The notes: generated by a model from the letters alone, not told the origin. 64,000 nt of DNA from Acanthacorydalis orientalis (GCA_034766995.1 CM068315.1:7871796-7935795), one strand, 5' to 3'. Positions 12,687 through 25,335 are shown, counted from the first letter of the stretch. Translations and numbers: made by a program.

Positions 12687-12765
12687 CCCTTTGAGTGCCA
12701 TGAGCGATACATTGCTCTTCTATACATTTGTGAAAAGTGGCAATCGCAATATATCGCTCCTCGAT
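12687..12765 (+). mobile_element. Solo piggyBac-like terminus
   Basis: TTAA (12683-12686) is followed by CCCTTTGAGTGCC and a subterminal stem-loop: AGCGATACATTGC pairs with GCAATATATCGCT about 40 bp on. TTAA+CCCTT and a subterminal palindrome are usual for piggyBac-like ends. I found no partner end, so this is a solo or decayed element. Confidence 0.45.
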
Positions 12766-13599
12766 TTTCTAAGTGCTGTAACTTATAAAAAAATCAACTT
12801 TGTTTTATAAAAAGGACGTTAAAAGCTAATAGCCACATACATGTATGTGTACTATCCGTTTTATTCTAAGGCCGTGTGCGAAAACTGAATTAATGGCCGA
12901 CCAAAGTAAATTGTTGAATTTAGTGTCGATGTTACAGTTTAAACTATGCGAAAAGTTGCAGCAACTAAATTAAATTTTATTTTATCTATTAACCTACTCT
13001 TTACTTCCTCAATATTGATGTTCGTCAAAAAATTTTTCTCGTGATTTATATTTTTTTCCAGAAAAGAGAGAACAGTGCCAGGATAAAAACCTAAAATCAA
13101 GTTCTTTTATATTTATTTTTTTTTGTGAAACCTTTTAAATTATTTTGGATTTTATTAGCAATAAAAAAATCTAATATATTATTAGTATTGTGTGAAAGTT
13201 TAATAAACGTAAAATTTACCGAAATTTGTTTCCCCCAAGTCTATTTTAAAATCAACTTATTTTTTATATTGCTTTTTCTTATTATTAAATATCCTTGTTT
13301 TAATAAAACCAGTATTAATCAATCAATAGCATGTCTTGAGTTATTCAATTTGCTGGTTACGTTTTTTGTTTCAGTTTATTTAAAAAGATGATATTAGAAT
13401 ACTTTTTTTATAAATAGATGTACATAGATTATATCTATATACTGTATTACGAAAAACGTCCCCAATGAAAGTAAATTGAACTAAAACAATCAAAAACGAA
13501 ATCAAAACATCTCGACGACATAACAATAACATCCGAATGGAAAAACAAATAACTTTCCATCTATTTTTTGTGAAAATGACGATGTGGAAAAACACATAA
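12766..13599. other. AT-rich gene-free stretch
   Basis: Nothing recognised. Open frames on both strands (for example 13125-13391) are Leu/Ile/Phe-rich products of A/T bias. Confidence 0.6.
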
Positions 13600-13960
13600 T
13601 ATTGAACACGCAACGTTTAGGGTGACGATCGACTCAGAAATAAACCAATACCAAGGCTATACATATTTTCTTTTTCTTTTTTAATGCAGTGTAACAAAGA
13701 AACTAGCGAATCGATTGTTGAGCTCAACGTGCATACTACACATCTGTTCCACTGTAACTAGTCAATAGAAAATTGTATGTATCTCATATAAGGGAATATA
13801 ATCTACGGATACGTATATACTCGTATGTATGTGGATAGGGGGGCGACATCGTGTGTTTTAGCTCTATAAAGGAAGAGAAATTGTCGCGCCCTGCTATATA
13901 CGATCCGTGCATGTGTAATAGTAAATACAAAATTTGTTTCCGAATTGATTGTGTCATCAT
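13600..13960. other. GC-richer unique island
   Basis: About 360 bp with CpGs (GACGATCGACTC, GGGGGGCGACATCG). A strong pyrimidine tract and AG end at about 13688, and a 25-codon open frame follows, but there is no convincing donor. A terminal exon is possible but not supported. Confidence 0.3.
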
Positions 13961-14383
13961 TTCTGTAAGGTTTCGAAAAAAATAAATTTGCCTTTCACTT
14001 AAAAAATTCAAATTAGGTAGCGAACACTTGCAGATATTTGAAGAAAATTGAACTTTTTATAATCAATTATGTATTCACTAGATCCAAATAGATCCAATAA
14101 ATTCAAATAATTAAAATCAGTTAACTTTTTACAAATTCGAAATTAAAGTTGAAAATAAATACTCTAAACATAATAGTCTTTTTATAAAGTATGGAACAGA
14201 CTTAGGTAAATAAACAAATATATTAGGTTGGTAGAAAAATAATTGCGTCTTCTGACTTGCAAATTCATATACATTTTTCTCTTTTTTGATTATTCCGGCT
14301 GTTTTAAGTGGTCCAGAACAGTTGGATAACTAACGTCTAACTTTTGTGTATTCTCTCGAATTTTTATGATTCAACTAACACCT

Positions 14384-14578
14384 TCAGTTGGTTGTTATGA
14401 ACTGAAGAAGGACGCCGACGACCTTTTTCATCTTCACAGCTCTCGTCCCCAGAACGAAATTTTTGGAGCTACCATTGTACCGTATCTTCCTTAAGAGTAC
14501 CCAAAAAGCATCGTTTATTTTACGAGCAGTTTCTGCTGCTTTACCACTCGTTTTGAACTCCATTCGAGGTTGTACCAA
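14384..14578 (-). pseudogene. Mariner transposase N-terminal fragment (copy C)
   Basis: Antisense codons read MEFKTSGKAAETARKINDAF, GTRAVKMKK and related blocks of the paired DNA-binding region, with frameshifts. The fragment is cut at 14560 by the nested insertion that separates the first codons from the rest. Not functional. Confidence 0.8.
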
Positions 14579-14883
14579 CGCTGTGTGCGCTTCAGAGATT
14601 AAGTGCGAGGTACGGAGACCTTTAACTTAAACAAATGATGAGGCTCGTTAACCCATGATATAAGTATCGAGGAGAGCGGATGGGACAGATTGAGCAGTAG
14701 TTGATGTTGAATTACACGGTAGTGTACGGGGGATGGAGGGTCGGCTCAGGGCGCGAGAGAAACTCGCTACCCACGACCCACGGCCCGTGCCGTGACCAGA
14801 ACTCGTCAAGTCAGGGGAAGGTCTACCCATCACAACGCCAGTAGCTTCGGCCGCCTGTACCGGAACCACAGGTTGGACTGGTC
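14561..14883 (-). mobile_element. GC-rich retro-inserted segment with 12-bp target duplication
   Basis: A 323-bp, unusually GC-rich block splits mariner copy C. The 12-bp word CGTTTTGAACTC occurs immediately before (14549-14560) and after it (14884-14895). Undisrupted relatives have the word once, so it is a target-site duplication. On the minus strand a frame is open from the insertion edge (PVQPVVPVQAAEATG...) to a TAA at 14648-14650 (...LLDTYIMG), followed by about 87 bp without an A-tail. That looks like the 3' end of an ORF plus 3' UTR, 5'-truncated: a non-LTR retrotransposon tail or a retroposed transcript. I do not recognise the protein. Confidence 0.65.
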
Positions 14884-14962
14884 CGTTTTGAACTCGTAAA
14901 AAATGCGTATATTTGCTTCTTTTCCATCCTTAATTCAATAACCAAATTTGAAGCAAAATTAA

Positions 14963-15263
14963 CCCTTAGCGGACCAGTGCCGCAATATACAAGGTATACC
15001 ACTTTTACTTATTGCGGGAAAAAATCATTTTATCATTTTCATCATTATTATTCTTATTATATTTTCATTTAACACATTAAATATTATGTCGGTTCCTTTT
15101 AGTTAATTCATTTCCATTCGTGATCTGTATTTTCACTAAAAATAAATATATTTTTTTCCTTATACCAGATATAAAAATCCTTAGCGAATGATTTTCCTTC
15201 GTATAAAAAAATTGTTTGAACCCAGCGATAAGTAAACTTAAAATACTTCTAGACCGTTAAGGA
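14963..15263. mobile_element. TTAA-flanked MITE (piggyBac-type) nested in mariner copy C
   Basis: TTAA at 14959-14962 and 15264-15267 bound 301 bp with inverted ends: left CCCTTAGCGGACCAGTG, right complement TCCTTAACGGTCTAGAAG. Related mariner copies have an uninterrupted AATTAATAATAAAA here, confirming an insertion that duplicated TTAA. A subterminal stem (GCCGCAATA / TATTGCGGG) lies near the left end. No coding capacity. Confidence 0.8.
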
Positions 15264-15529
15264 TTAATAATAAAACTAAAGTCGTTGTTATCAAAATACA
15301 GACCGAAAAATGCATTTTAAAATGATATTAACATGAACTTGATTAAATTACACTTTCATTGAAATAAATGAAGGTTAGAATTCTGAAAATAAAAACCGTA
15401 ATTATTTTCATACCGACGTAATATAAATGTGCGCCAGTTATAAAGTTTGTCTTTTATTATATCAGCTAACAAAATGTAATTACTAAAGTAACTAACTGAT
15501 TATTTGCATAAAGTTGTCACCGTTACCGT

Positions 15530-16040
15530 ATTACATATTTACTAACACGTTAACATGAAGGTATAGCCAATTTTGTAGCCCGTATGCAGTCGTGTTACCG
15601 TACACCGCTAGCTCCAAACGATTATTCCATCTCGTTCATAATCAACAAATACCATGTCGCGCATCATCTCTTTTCGTATCCAAATACGTCGCGTCCAGAA
15701 TCCTGACTTTTATATCTATCCTGATATCAAACGGATCATCTGCTATTCAAACAGGCAGGCACTCTACAAACAATATCCATATCGCTCTAACATATACTAC
15801 TCGACGTATTCGTGTTTCTTTCTTTTCAGTGTTGCACGAACACCGTCGCGATACTTTGTAACATAAAAGTGTGTGCGGTTAGATGTAGAGCTGCCTCAGC
15901 ATTGTGCACATACATTATACAGATATGATGATGAAAAATGTAATCCCGAAGATCATTGTAGTTACCAGGCATAATAGAATGTGGAGAGGTGCTCTGTGTT
16001 GATGTGCGAAAAAATCCGTATACAGAGTGTCCTTTTGCTA
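15530..16040. other. GC-richer unique island
   Basis: About 500 bp of non-repetitive, CpG-containing sequence (for example CACCGTCGCGATAC near 15842). Short open frames on both strands have no recognisable domain. Candidate regulatory or conserved noncoding element. Confidence 0.35.
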
Positions 16041-16064
16041 AACATTCAGTACATACATAAATAT

Positions 16065-16130
<66 letters not shown>

Positions 16131-16571
16131 GAATAAGATGTATGAATAAATCTATATTATTTTAGTTTTAAGGTTATTTTTCTATTTAATTCGACCAAAT
16201 ATTCTCTGCTCTTTTTAATTTTAGTTATTGAATTATTTTCCTAACAAAATAAGCCGTAGTTTAAGTTCAATTATATTTTTAATTAAACGAGAATCCGAAT
16301 TTTTAAGTTCAAAGACAACTTCGCAGCAGTTGTCGAGATTTTAAAATAATTATTATTGTTTTGAATTTTATAAATTTTAATATTCATTTAGTTAATTGAG
16401 AAAACTGTATAAGAAACTCAATTATAATAATTTATCATATACTTAACGTGGAATTTAAATAAATTTCTAACCCTCCAAATTAATAAAATATTTTAGGATA
16501 TAAAAAATATTTTTTTTAGTTAAAATAAGTTATAAATTTTAATTTCGTTGTCATCATTGTGTATTTTAACA

Positions 16572-16644
<73 letters not shown>

Positions 16645-16655
16645 ATGTGTAAATG

Positions 16656-16686
<31 letters not shown>

Positions 16687-16935
16687 GTATGTATAAATGT
16701 ATATATATATATATATATATATATATTTCTACCTATTATGTTATTTTTATATGAAGTTTGAGTGCTTAATATACGATTAATATTTCTGAAATGACACAAA
16801 TTATGGAATTTAATTTATGTTTCTTAAAAAAGTCACAAGTTCTATGTCTAGTTTGGGAAGGTGATAGAATTTATACTCAAAGAGATTCTCTATTTATACC
16901 CAAAAATGTATAAGAAATTAATTTAGATAATAATA
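16041..16935. other. AT-rich stretch with long TA arrays
   Basis: (TA)n at 16074-16129 and an interrupted array at 16574-16725. No gene. Confidence 0.65.
16574..16725. repeat. Interrupted (TA)n array, about 150 bp
   Basis: Long TA runs with GTGTATGTGTAAATG-type interruptions, the longest dinucleotide array in this part of the window. Confidence 0.93.
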
Positions 16936-17499
16936 TTAGATTGATAGAAAAATAATTACGGCTTATGACCTCCAGGTTCATATACATTTTTAATTTAAGT
17001 GGTTTTAAAAGCTCCAGAACTGTTAAATGATTAACATCTAAATTTTGTGCAAGTTTTCGAATTGTTGAGCGTGGTTCTGATTCAAGTAACGTCTTCAATT
17101 GGTCGTTATGAACTGAAGAAAGATGCCCGAGATCTTCTTCATATTCAAGGCTCTCGTCCCCAGCACAAAATTTTTGGAACACCATTGCACCGTACGTTCC
17201 TTAACAGTACCCACAACAAAAGCATTGTTTAGTTTACGAGCAGTTACTGCTGCTTTACCACCCGATTTGAATTCATACAAAAAAATTACTCTTATTTGTT
17301 TCTTTTTTGTCTTTAGTTCAATAGCTTAATTTGAGCCAAAATTAATAATAAAACCAAAGTCCATATTACCAAAAAACAGACCGAAAAATACACTTTAAAA
17401 TAATATTGACATGAACACAAAGAAATGAAACTTTCTTTGAAAAAAATTAATGTTAGAATTCAAAAAACAAAAACGGCAATTGTTTTCTTACCAATCTAA
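16936..17499 (-). mobile_element. Mariner deletion derivative (MITE copy D)
   Basis: A 564-bp reverse-oriented element with TIRs (TTAGATTGATAGAAAAATAA and its complement). Antisense reads GTVKERTVQW, then SLEYEEDLG, STIRKLAQNLDVN, and after the common deletion junction continues as KMYMNLEVISRNYF up to the TIR. That last part is translated 3' untranslated/TIR sequence, showing how the deletion gives the truncated frame a new tail. The initiator codon is lost and there is a frameshift. Confidence 0.92.
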
Positions 17500-18474
17500 T
17501 AAATTATTGAAGTTTTGGAATAGAAAATTTTATATTTTTCAAAGTGTTAATTCGTGTCTGTAACGAAATTAAAAAATGATTTGAGAAATATATAATTATA
17601 GTTACAATTAATAATATTTTTATATATGATATATTTTTCTGAATATAATTAGTTTCATTTATAAATTATTTGAAATAATTCTAAATATATAATTTTATTA
17701 ACAGTTTATTATTTCTTTATAAACTGTTAGTTGATAAAGAAAGATCATTGGAATAAAGCTTTGAAAAAAAAATTATTAAACATTGAAACGTTAAAGAATG
17801 AATATATTAATTTACAATTTAATGAATATAATAATAAATTATATGAATATAATTTAATGAATGAATATATTAATTTGTAATTTAATTTGTTGTTTAACAG
17901 TAAATGCCTGTATGTTTAATTCAAAATTTATTTTTTTGTTAATGAAATATTTACAGGAAAACGGGAGTTTTTTAATATATTAATAGTTATTATATATAAT
18001 TGTTAATAATAATTTATTATATTTTACTATTTAAGTTATAATTTTTCTAGTAGTGACTACATTTATTCTAAATTCATTATTTTTAATTATCTCATTAATA
18101 ATAATGTCGATTGATGTTTTTGTTATTATACATTAAATATTGAAATATAATAATGAATTTTCAAAAAACATATTTGAACTTATTGATTGTTAATAAAAAG
18201 ATAAAGAATTGTTGGTCGAATAAATGAAAACAAAAATGAATTTATCTTCCTTTATTTTCTCATATCTGCGATATCTTATAAGAATATAAAAATATTGCCT
18301 CAATTTTATTTTAATATACCTTTCAAATGCACAATAAATGTTTTAAAAAATGAGTACGGATTTATTTATTACTTTTTAATTTTTGATAATGTACAGTAAA
18401 ATTTTTGAGGTATAAAAATATTAATTGAAATGAAAATTGTTAAGAAAAAGAATTATAATTTTATAGTATAAGCA
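17500..18474. other. AT-rich gene-free stretch
   Basis: No gene. A local direct repeat, GAATGAATATATTAATTT, occurs near 17796 and again near 17857. Confidence 0.6.
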
Positions 18475-18850
18475 AACTAAACGCATTTTAGTCGTTTAAA
18501 TCGAATATTACATGAACTGGGATACTTGCCAGCGAGTTTACTTATGGGAAAGCGAATAGCAAGTGAACAAGCCCGTATCTTACACGTAGATAGTGAATAG
18601 TTTATTATTTGCTACTCTCTAAGCTTGTGTCTACAGGTAATCAGATGTAACTACTTGTACAGTTACAGTCTATAAAAGTATTTAAAGAATGCTATCCAAG
18701 TATACACGAATGTTTGCTCGTCGGGTATTTAACATGCTGACACGAGCAGGAAACATAATTGAACGATTACCAATTTACGCACTGACGATTTTTCTTACTC
18801 TATCTATTACACAAAGCAAGTTAACTTGCTGACAAGTGGCGTGTAAACTC
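18475..18850. other. GC-richer unique island with palindromes
   Basis: About 375 bp of unique sequence in a strongly A/T region. It contains GTAACT-N8-AGTTAC near 18650 and the perfect palindrome at 18815-18830. It is among the better candidates for a conserved regulatory element. Confidence 0.4.
18815..18830. promoter_or_regulatory. Perfect 16-bp palindrome
   Basis: AGCAAGTTAACTTGCT is self-complementary, centred on GTTAAC (HNF1-/homeodomain-like half sites). It sits at the edge of a GC-richer unique island, which makes a dimeric protein-binding site plausible but unproven. Confidence 0.35.
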
Positions 18851-19522
18851 GTCTTGAGGATTACCCATTTTATGTATTTTTAATTTCGACACTTTTACAT
18901 TAGAAACGAAATGAACGAAATATAAATTCTTTCTATACATTTTTTCAGTAAAATTTCTTTGTAAATTAAATAAAATAGTTAGTTGTTTAGATATATAATC
19001 ATTATGAATAATATTTTTTATCATATAGCTGTATACAATGTTATTTTTAAATATTTTTTATAAATAATATCAAATAGTGTTCCTAGTTGACAAATTACTA
19101 ACCAAAATCTCTTAATATTTAAAAACTGTGAAAATCGTTCATTTAATGAAGGATGAAATCAACTTTAAGAAAGAATTCATAACTTTATAAGTTTATTATA
19201 TATTAGCTACCTATCATGTACGCAACTGTCATATCTTTAAGTAAGATTAACATTGCACATACATGATACATTAAAATAGAAGTGATTAAAATATTAAAAT
19301 ATTTAACCTTTCTAAAATTTCTATATACACAACAATAAATTGTACGCTAAATCTTTTTTTTCTTTTTATCATCATGTTTTTTTTTTAATTAGCTTTTAAA
19401 TACATTATTTCACATTTTATCAATATGTATGAAATAAATAAATTCATCAAAGAATACATATGAAGTCATTTTCTTATAATTATAATTTATTCGAAACTAA
19501 TTTGTACATGATTTTTTATTTC

Positions 19523-19589
<67 letters not shown>

Positions 19590-20049
19590 TCGAACTAAAA
19601 ATCAATGAATATAAGCAGGTGGAATAAGGAAATTCAAATTTTTATTGGAAATCAATAGAAAAGAGAGGCATTCAATCGTATAAAATGGAAAATCATGGAA
19701 GAGGCCTTTATTAAGCAATGGATTGACAGATATTGATGATGATATTAAATTACTTTTCGAAATAAAAATATATGAGAACTTGTATTTATAAATATACTTT
19801 TTACATAACCTTACATATTTTTTCTTCATTTAATAATGAAGAGAAATAAATTAATGTATATTTTGGTATTAAATATTAATACATAATTAGGTCATAGCAA
19901 ATTTATAATAATCAGAATAATCTTTTTCTAAACATATTTTTTTAAAGAAATTAATACACATTTTTTTGTTATTTTAGAACTATTTTCATTCTTTTACTTT
20001 TATATTTTATTGCGTTTTAATTGAAAAGTGGAGTTTTTTTAACTAGAGT

Positions 20050-20098
<49 letters not shown>

Positions 20099-20837
20099 AT
20101 TTAATTGAATTTATAATAGAAAATTATCGAAAACTTCTAAAATCATTGATTTTCTAATCGAAATTGTAAACAAAATGCTTAAATTCCGATACACAATAAT
20201 ATTTTTTTAAATAAAATATCTGCTAATTTTATAAAGTACGAGTATATGAAAGTAACATGTTTAGAGACACATTCGTTAATACAGTTTTAATGATTTTTGA
20301 TGTTTTCGATCAATTTTAATTGTATTATTATCGAAAGTAGTTTTGTTTATAAATATTTTCAATTAATACTTAAACTTATTCACAGTAAAAATTATATATA
20401 TATATATATAGTAATAAATCAAATTAAATATTATAATATTTAATAATAATAATTATAAATATATCTGCTTACGATAGCAATTTTGATAGCAGAGATTCCA
20501 AAAAGGAACAAAGTCTTTATTGTTTAATGACTTTTTTCTTAGTCTATTTTTGAAGGGTTTTATTGATGAAGGTATTGGATTTAATCTAAGAAGTACAATT
20601 TATCCTACACATGATAAAATTTATGAAAATTTGAACATTTTCTCACCAGCTTTTTATAATTTTCTTCTTTGAAAACACCCTATGAATTGGATTTCATTTA
20701 TCTTAAACTTTAGTTATAAAAATATGGTAATATTTTCTCTTTTAAATATTTATAATAATAGCTCTATTATATAATATACTATTTTTAAAGTTAAACGCAA
20801 TATATAACATTTTGATTGTTTTTAGTAAAAAATATTT

Positions 20838-20880
<43 letters not shown>

Positions 20881-21949
20881 CATACATATTACAAGCCAAT
20901 AATTTTAGGTTAAGTACAAAAGAATATGAAAAAAATATTTCATTTTTTAATTTATATTTTTTTATACTAAGATATTTTTGAATCAATATATAAAATAAAA
21001 TTTTAAGTAAATAAGAAAATTTGATTTTTATATAGAATTAACTGGGAACGAAACGAGAAAGAGAGTATCTAATTATTTGCGGTTTGTAGTATGGAATTGT
21101 CTGTATAAAAACAAATAACATTCTTCATTATTTGTTGTTATTTATTTATAGGATAAGAATTTATTTATAATTACAGTGTAAAAAAATATATTATTTTATT
21201 ATTTATTAATCGATTAAATTATCATTAGCACCCTTTTTTACAGAAATATTATTTAATATATTATACAATTAGTATTTTTTTCTGTTAATTCTAATTAATG
21301 GGATTAATTAAATAATTGTTGATTAATTAATATCGATTAAAACTTGATAGATTTTTGATATTAATGTACAAATGATTTTCTTTAAATTATGAATGCATAT
21401 AAAAAAGTGCACGTTCTGTTACTTTTTTAAATTAACAATAATAAAAACCCAAATTGTAAATAAGGAATATATTTTATACAATTTATAATTTAAACTTTGA
21501 ATTTTTTTAAATATACTATCAGCAAATACAAAACTGTTGTGATATAAAATAATATTAAACGAAAATAAGTAATAAATGTTAACATTTGCATTTATTAATA
21601 AAAATATTTTACTGAAAATTTTGTGATTTTTTGATCGAAATATTTTTAATTGCATTATTAATTAAATCATTCAGCAGATTTCTAATTAATTTAATATATA
21701 ATTTTGAATATAAGTAGTTTTAATTCTTATTGATAGTATATAATATTCAGGGTACATAGGGTACAGGGTACATAGAGACTATATAATATTTCAGGGTACA
21801 ATGTTATGTATTATATTTAGAAAAGGTCCAACCTGTACATATATTATAAGTATGTGAAAAGATATAAACGATATGCATGCAGGTCTGTATATATGCTGAT
21901 AATATGAAGTCTTGAGGTTTGGGATATTAGATTCTTTTCATAAATCTGT
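18851..21949. other. Long AT-rich gene-free stretch
   Basis: About 3.1 kb with no gene or known element. (TA)n tracts lie at 19529-19585, 20052-20092, 20388-20410 and 20841-20876. A small direct repeat of a CAGGGTACA word occurs at about 21749-21800. Confidence 0.6.
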
Positions 21950-22115
21950 TTATGGCTGACTCTTTTTATATACTTTTTGTCAAAACGTTAAATCCGCGCG
22001 AGATCAGTTTCCCTTAATGCACGAAACAGTGAACTGAAATATCAACACGCGAATGGTGTACACACATAGACAGTGAAAATGGGGATAGTAGCTACCAATA
22101 TACCTGCATACATAA

Positions 22116-22120
<5 letters not shown>
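21950..22120. other. GC-richer unique island
   Basis: About 170 bp with CpGs (AATCCGCGCGAGATCAG, CAACACGCGAATGG) ending at a TA array. Candidate conserved noncoding element. Confidence 0.3.
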
Positions 22121-22150
<30 letters not shown>

Positions 22151-22633
22151 GATTTGTTTAAATATTTTTAAAAACGTTTCATTATCCTTATTCAAAATAT
22201 AAAATACATGTTTTGTTAAATTGCTCAATCTGAATTTACTTTTTGTGGGTTTGTTTTTTTATAGTCACATTCATTAATTTTTATTATAAACATTTAATTT
22301 TTTTAAAAATAATAAAATTGTTTTGAATTTTTCTGTATTAAATGTTAAAAGGTTATTAGTAAAGGTAAAAATGGTCGAATTAGAACTTTGATGAAAAATA
22401 TAATAAAGTTTAAAAAAGTCAGCTGTAAATATAAAAATGAAAAAATCAAAACTAATTTGATACTTTTTAAAGATATAAGAGTATTAACTAGTATAGAGCC
22501 CATCAGAATTGACAGGAAAATAGAAAGAAAAAAACTGTTTATTGGTTTTTACAACATAATATATTTAAACATAAAAGAATACCTAAGAAATAAATTTAAT
22601 GAATTATATTTGAAACCTAAGAGCTGACAAAGC
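22121..22633. other. AT-rich spacer
   Basis: Holds a (TA)n tract to 22147 and an 80-codon Lys/Ile-rich frame (22388-22627) that I read as an A/T-bias artefact. Confidence 0.55.
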
Positions 22634-22697
22634 AAATATTTCTTGTCACCATCGATACTCATCACTTTGTCCTACGGGCAGAGTAACGAGAAATGTT
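22634..22697 (-). repeat. 63-bp inverted-repeat element, copy 2
   Basis: The reverse complement aligns end to end with 8269-8331. Ends here are AAATATTTCTTGTCAC and GTAACGAGAAATGTT. Confidence 0.55.
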
Positions 22698-23210
22698 GGT
22701 TTTTTATTATTAAGAAAGATTGTTTACGATGAACGTTTATAAATAAATCTAAGATTATTAAAAAAAAATGTTATTTTAATGGACACTTTTTAGACAATAC
22801 TCAGATATATACTTTTTTTGTCAGGAAATCGTATATTTTGATTATTTAATCACTTTATTATGGCTTTCTTACGATTACTAAATTAATGCAGGCTACTTGA
22901 AGATAATGTTATAACTGATACTGTTTGTAAAGGTCCTAGATCAGAACAATTACATGTATAAAATAAAAACAGAAAATTATAGAAAAGTTGCGAATAAATT
23001 TCTTATTCTAATAGAGTTGTTAAAATCTGAAATGAATTACAACCTCGCATATTGAAACTACTTTTTTCTTTTCTGTTTATCTTCAACAAAAGACTAAAAT
23101 GGTAAATATACAATAGATAATAGTTTTATTCAAGAAGGAATCACTACAATCAAATGGCTGTATCTTAAACATGTATATTAGTGTTATTATTATTATTATT
23201 ACAATATATA
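22698..23210. other. AT-rich spacer
   Basis: No feature recognised. Confidence 0.6.
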
Positions 23211-23752
23211 TTAGGTTGGTAGGAAAATAATTACGGTTTTTGTTTTATGAATTTAACCCTAATTTTTTTCAATGAAAGTGTCATTTCATCGTGTTCATAT
23301 TAATATTGTTTTAAAGTGCATTTTTCGTTCGATATTTTGGTTAAGATCTATTTTGGTTTTATTACTAATTTTGTTTCAAATTGGGCTATTGAATTAAAGA
23401 TGGAAAAGTAGAAAGTAAGAGCATTTTTTGTATGAGTTCAAGATGGGCGGTAAAGCAGCAGAAAATTTTCGTAAGCGATGCTTTTGGTATCTGTTAAAGA
23501 ATGCACAATGCAATGACGGTTCCAAAAATTTCGTGCTGCATACGAGAGTCTTGAAGATGAAGAAGATCGTGGGCGTTCTTCTTCAGTTCATAACGAGCAA
23601 CTGAAGGCGTTAATTGAATCAGAACCATGTACAACAATTCGAGAGCTTGCACAAAAGTTAGGCGTTAGTCATCGAACAGCTCTGGACCACAAATAGGAAA
23701 ATGTATATACATTTGTAGATCACAAACCGCAATTATTTTTCTACCATCCTAA
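23211..23752 (+). mobile_element. Mariner deletion derivative (MITE copy E)
   Basis: A 542-bp forward element with TIR TTAGGTTGGTAGGAAAATAA and right complement. It retains the 5' UTR, a start ATG at about 23400, the helix-turn-helix region (TTIRELAQKLGVSHR) and the shared deletion junction. Small extra deletions break the frame before and after the DNA-binding region. Confidence 0.92.
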
Positions 23753-24149
23753 TGTGGCAAATAGTAACAATCGATAATGATTGAGAATACTTTTTTAATT
23801 TTCTCTGATTTAATTTTTTGTTAGTTTCTTAAGTTTAGATCCTTTGAATTAAAATAATCCTAATAACCCAATTGTTATATTTTACGAAAAACATTACATT
23901 TAGAATAAAAATAGCTTTCTTTTAATGTTTTTTTTATATTGTATTTTTATATATAGTAATAGTAAATGATTTATATTTAAAAAAAAAATATCTGTGTTAT
24001 ATATAAGGTAATTTTAAAAATTCTCTTACAACTTGTCTTGGTGTTATTAGAAGGTATCTGTAATAGTTTAAAAGATAAAGTATCTATTTCTAAATGAGTG
24101 AATTTACTAAGTAAAATACGTGTTACAAATAATAAACAAGACTCATTTT
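23753..24149. other. AT-rich spacer
   Basis: No feature recognised. Confidence 0.6.
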
Positions 24150-24340
24150 ACATTCTTTCAACCTCATTCGTAGAAAAACTCGTTCTGTAAAAAAATCACC
24201 AGATCTCTTTGTGTCGACGTCTACAAATAGCGGATTTAGACGCAGTCACAGACGTCTTGATCTTTTCGTGACATTTAGTCATCAAAACTAACGAAGTCTC
24301 ATGTTTGCCCACGTACATACATACAAAAACACACACACAT

Positions 24341-24350
<10 letters not shown>
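24150..24350. other. GC-richer unique island
   Basis: About 160 bp with CpGs and GACGTC words (GTGTCGACGTCTAC, CACAGACGTC), followed by an (AC)n/(TA)n microsatellite. Candidate conserved noncoding element. Confidence 0.3.
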
Positions 24351-24390
<40 letters not shown>

Positions 24391-24664
24391 TATTGTATAT
24401 CATTATTCCATAGCAAAATACAATTTGATACATACATACATACATATAAATATATATGAAAGGAAGAACGTGAATACGTCAAAAGTACAATATAGAATAT
24501 ACATTGTTATGTACACAAACAAAAAGTTTTCCTTTTTCTTTAAGTTCGTCAATAGAAATACAACGTATCAATGAAGATGACGAAAAATATCTTTTATATA
24601 AAAACAGTTTATTTTTCAGAGACTATACTATTAACTTCTATTAGTAGGTTTTCTGCTTCATTTC

Positions 24665-24708
<44 letters not shown>

Positions 24709-24734
24709 ATTTTTGCATTTTACAATAATTGTAT

Positions 24735-24774
<40 letters not shown>

Positions 24775-24872
24775 TAATAAGAATCTACAAGAAAATAAAA
24801 TTTATATATTTTCATAAAAATTATATTTATTTATGTATTTATGTTAATTAGAGTTTATACAATTTTTTTACA

Positions 24873-24920
<48 letters not shown>

Positions 24921-25277
24921 TACACACATTTGTATTATAATTATAAATTTCCTTATAATAAATCAGTCCAGGGTAAATGTTTCATTCAAAACAAAAATAA
25001 TCCACATATTTCCCTTTAATCTTTTGCTAAAGGCAGAGACAAAAGAACAGAATGGGTCTAGAATGCATGAATGCAATTCGTTCTTGATTCTTACGGTTCT
25101 GTTAAATCATAAATTTACATTTATTATGTGATAAATTTTTCTAATAATGTACAGGTAGAAATATATTTTTAATTATTCTTGTATTAAATTGAAGTTTTTA
25201 AGTGTGTCATCATCGTGGCATGAAACTGTTGATTATGAGAATCTAAATATTAACTTTTGCGTTGTCGTCTGATTCTA
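24351..25277. other. AT-rich stretch with four TA arrays
   Basis: (TA)n at 24352-24388, 24667-24703, 24741-24772 and 24876-24913. No gene. Confidence 0.65.
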
Positions 25278-25335
25278 TTAGATTGGTAGAAAAATAATTG
25301 CGGTTTGTGACCTTTAAATTAATGTATATTATATA
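25278..25335 (-). mobile_element. Solo mariner terminus
   Basis: TTAGATTGGTAGAAAAATAA then TTGCGGTTTGTGACCTTTAA matches the 3' end of the deletion-derivative family in reverse orientation. No other part of an element follows, so this is a solo end left by deletion. Confidence 0.8.

Larger units (their letters stand above)
14223..15421 (-). mobile_element. Mariner deletion derivative (MITE copy C) with two nested insertions
   Basis: The left end TTAGGTTGGTAGAAAAATAA is a textbook TIR of this family, and the right end is its complement at about 15400-15421. Reverse orientation. It has the same internal deletion as copy B: the helix-turn-helix region joins AAAAATGTATATGAATTTG-type sequence next to the 3' TIR. 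It is longer than its relatives only because a 323-bp GC-rich segment (14561-14883) and a 301-bp TTAA element (14963-15263) were inserted into it, giving a clear order of events. Confidence 0.92.

Noticed and set aside
13689..13765. Possible exon after a strong pyrimidine tract and AG
   Set aside because: No convincing donor; open frame only 25 codons and no recognised product.
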